DNA of 64,000 bases, from the NCBI GenBank assembly GCA_002707495.1, contig PAMZ01000018.1:328307-392306 (forward strand), written 5' to 3'. A program made the position numbers and the translations under genes. The stretch's first letter is position 1. Every line of letters starts with the position of its first letter. The notes under the pieces were generated by a model. The model made no database searches and was not told the DNA's origin. It worked only from the letters and a program-made list of their open reading frames with translations. This DNA comes from Halobacteriovoraceae bacterium (GTDB lineage Bacteria > Bdellovibrionota > Bacteriovoracia > Bacteriovoracales > Bacteriovoracaceae). Positions 63,976-64,000 of the stretch are shown piece after piece.

Positions 63976-64000
63976 GCAACACAGCTAAAGGTGCTGGAGG

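Overview
The window is about 64 kb of AT-rich bacterial chromosome around the replication origin. The order mnmE-yidC-rnpA-rpmH on the minus strand, then dnaA-dnaN-recF-gyrB-gyrA on the plus strand, is the classic origin neighbourhood. A cluster resembling the myxobacterial Agl/Glt gliding machinery, many TPR lipoproteins and periplasmic TPR proteins, and a strongly AT-rich Gram-negative gene style suggest a Bdellovibrionota member, most likely a Bacteriovorax/Halobacteriovorax-type predator. This placement is inferred from gene content; no search was run.

Layout. 1-12.6 kb: origin region and DNA gyrase. 12.6-15.1 kb: a TPR lipoprotein and the membrane (Fo) part of ATP synthase (two small AtpZ/AtpI-like genes, atpB, atpE), ending at a strong terminator. 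15.1-21.2 kb (minus): mfd, two SurA/parvulin-type chaperones and pdxA, translationally coupled. 21.2-29 kb: seven overlapping hydrophobic genes followed by a large GYF-TM-TPR protein. I read the seven genes as a highly diverged, shortened copy of the complex I membrane arm (order A-H-J-K-L-M-N) with no peripheral-arm genes. This is the strongest candidate here for an undescribed system. 29-30.6 kb: serS followed directly by two tRNA-Ser genes.

30.7-46.1 kb: an accessory block for modifying a glycan or small molecule. It holds an SGNH hydrolase, polytopic membrane proteins, an HTTM-family protein, a radical SAM enzyme, a fused glutaminase/PP-loop amidotransferase, a GT2 glycosyltransferase, and a carbamoyltransferase with SxtJ- and SxtK/DUF5989-like partners (one a previously uncalled 50-aa gene). 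It also holds two large paralogous proteins, one of which carries an extra Asp/Asn beta-hydroxylase-like domain.

46.3-58.4 kb: a MerR/cobalamin-fold regulator, a membrane PilZ protein, then a tightly overlapping nine-gene gliding-type operon (beta-barrel, TPR proteins, CglF-like protein, TolQ/TolR-type motor, TPR lipoprotein, FHA-TM-TonB protein), then a glutathione peroxidase. 58.4-64 kb: tRNA-Arg, small lipoprotein, GT39-type transferase, PilZ-like protein, tadA, and a tRNA-Ser whose 3' end is repeated twice downstream. Those repeats bracket a hairpin-rich GC-richer segment and a small membrane gene, and a polysaccharide deacetylase follows.

The chromosomal maintenance genes are ordinary. 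The interest lies in the headless complex-I-like arm, the modification cluster, the gliding operon, and the tRNA-tail repeats.
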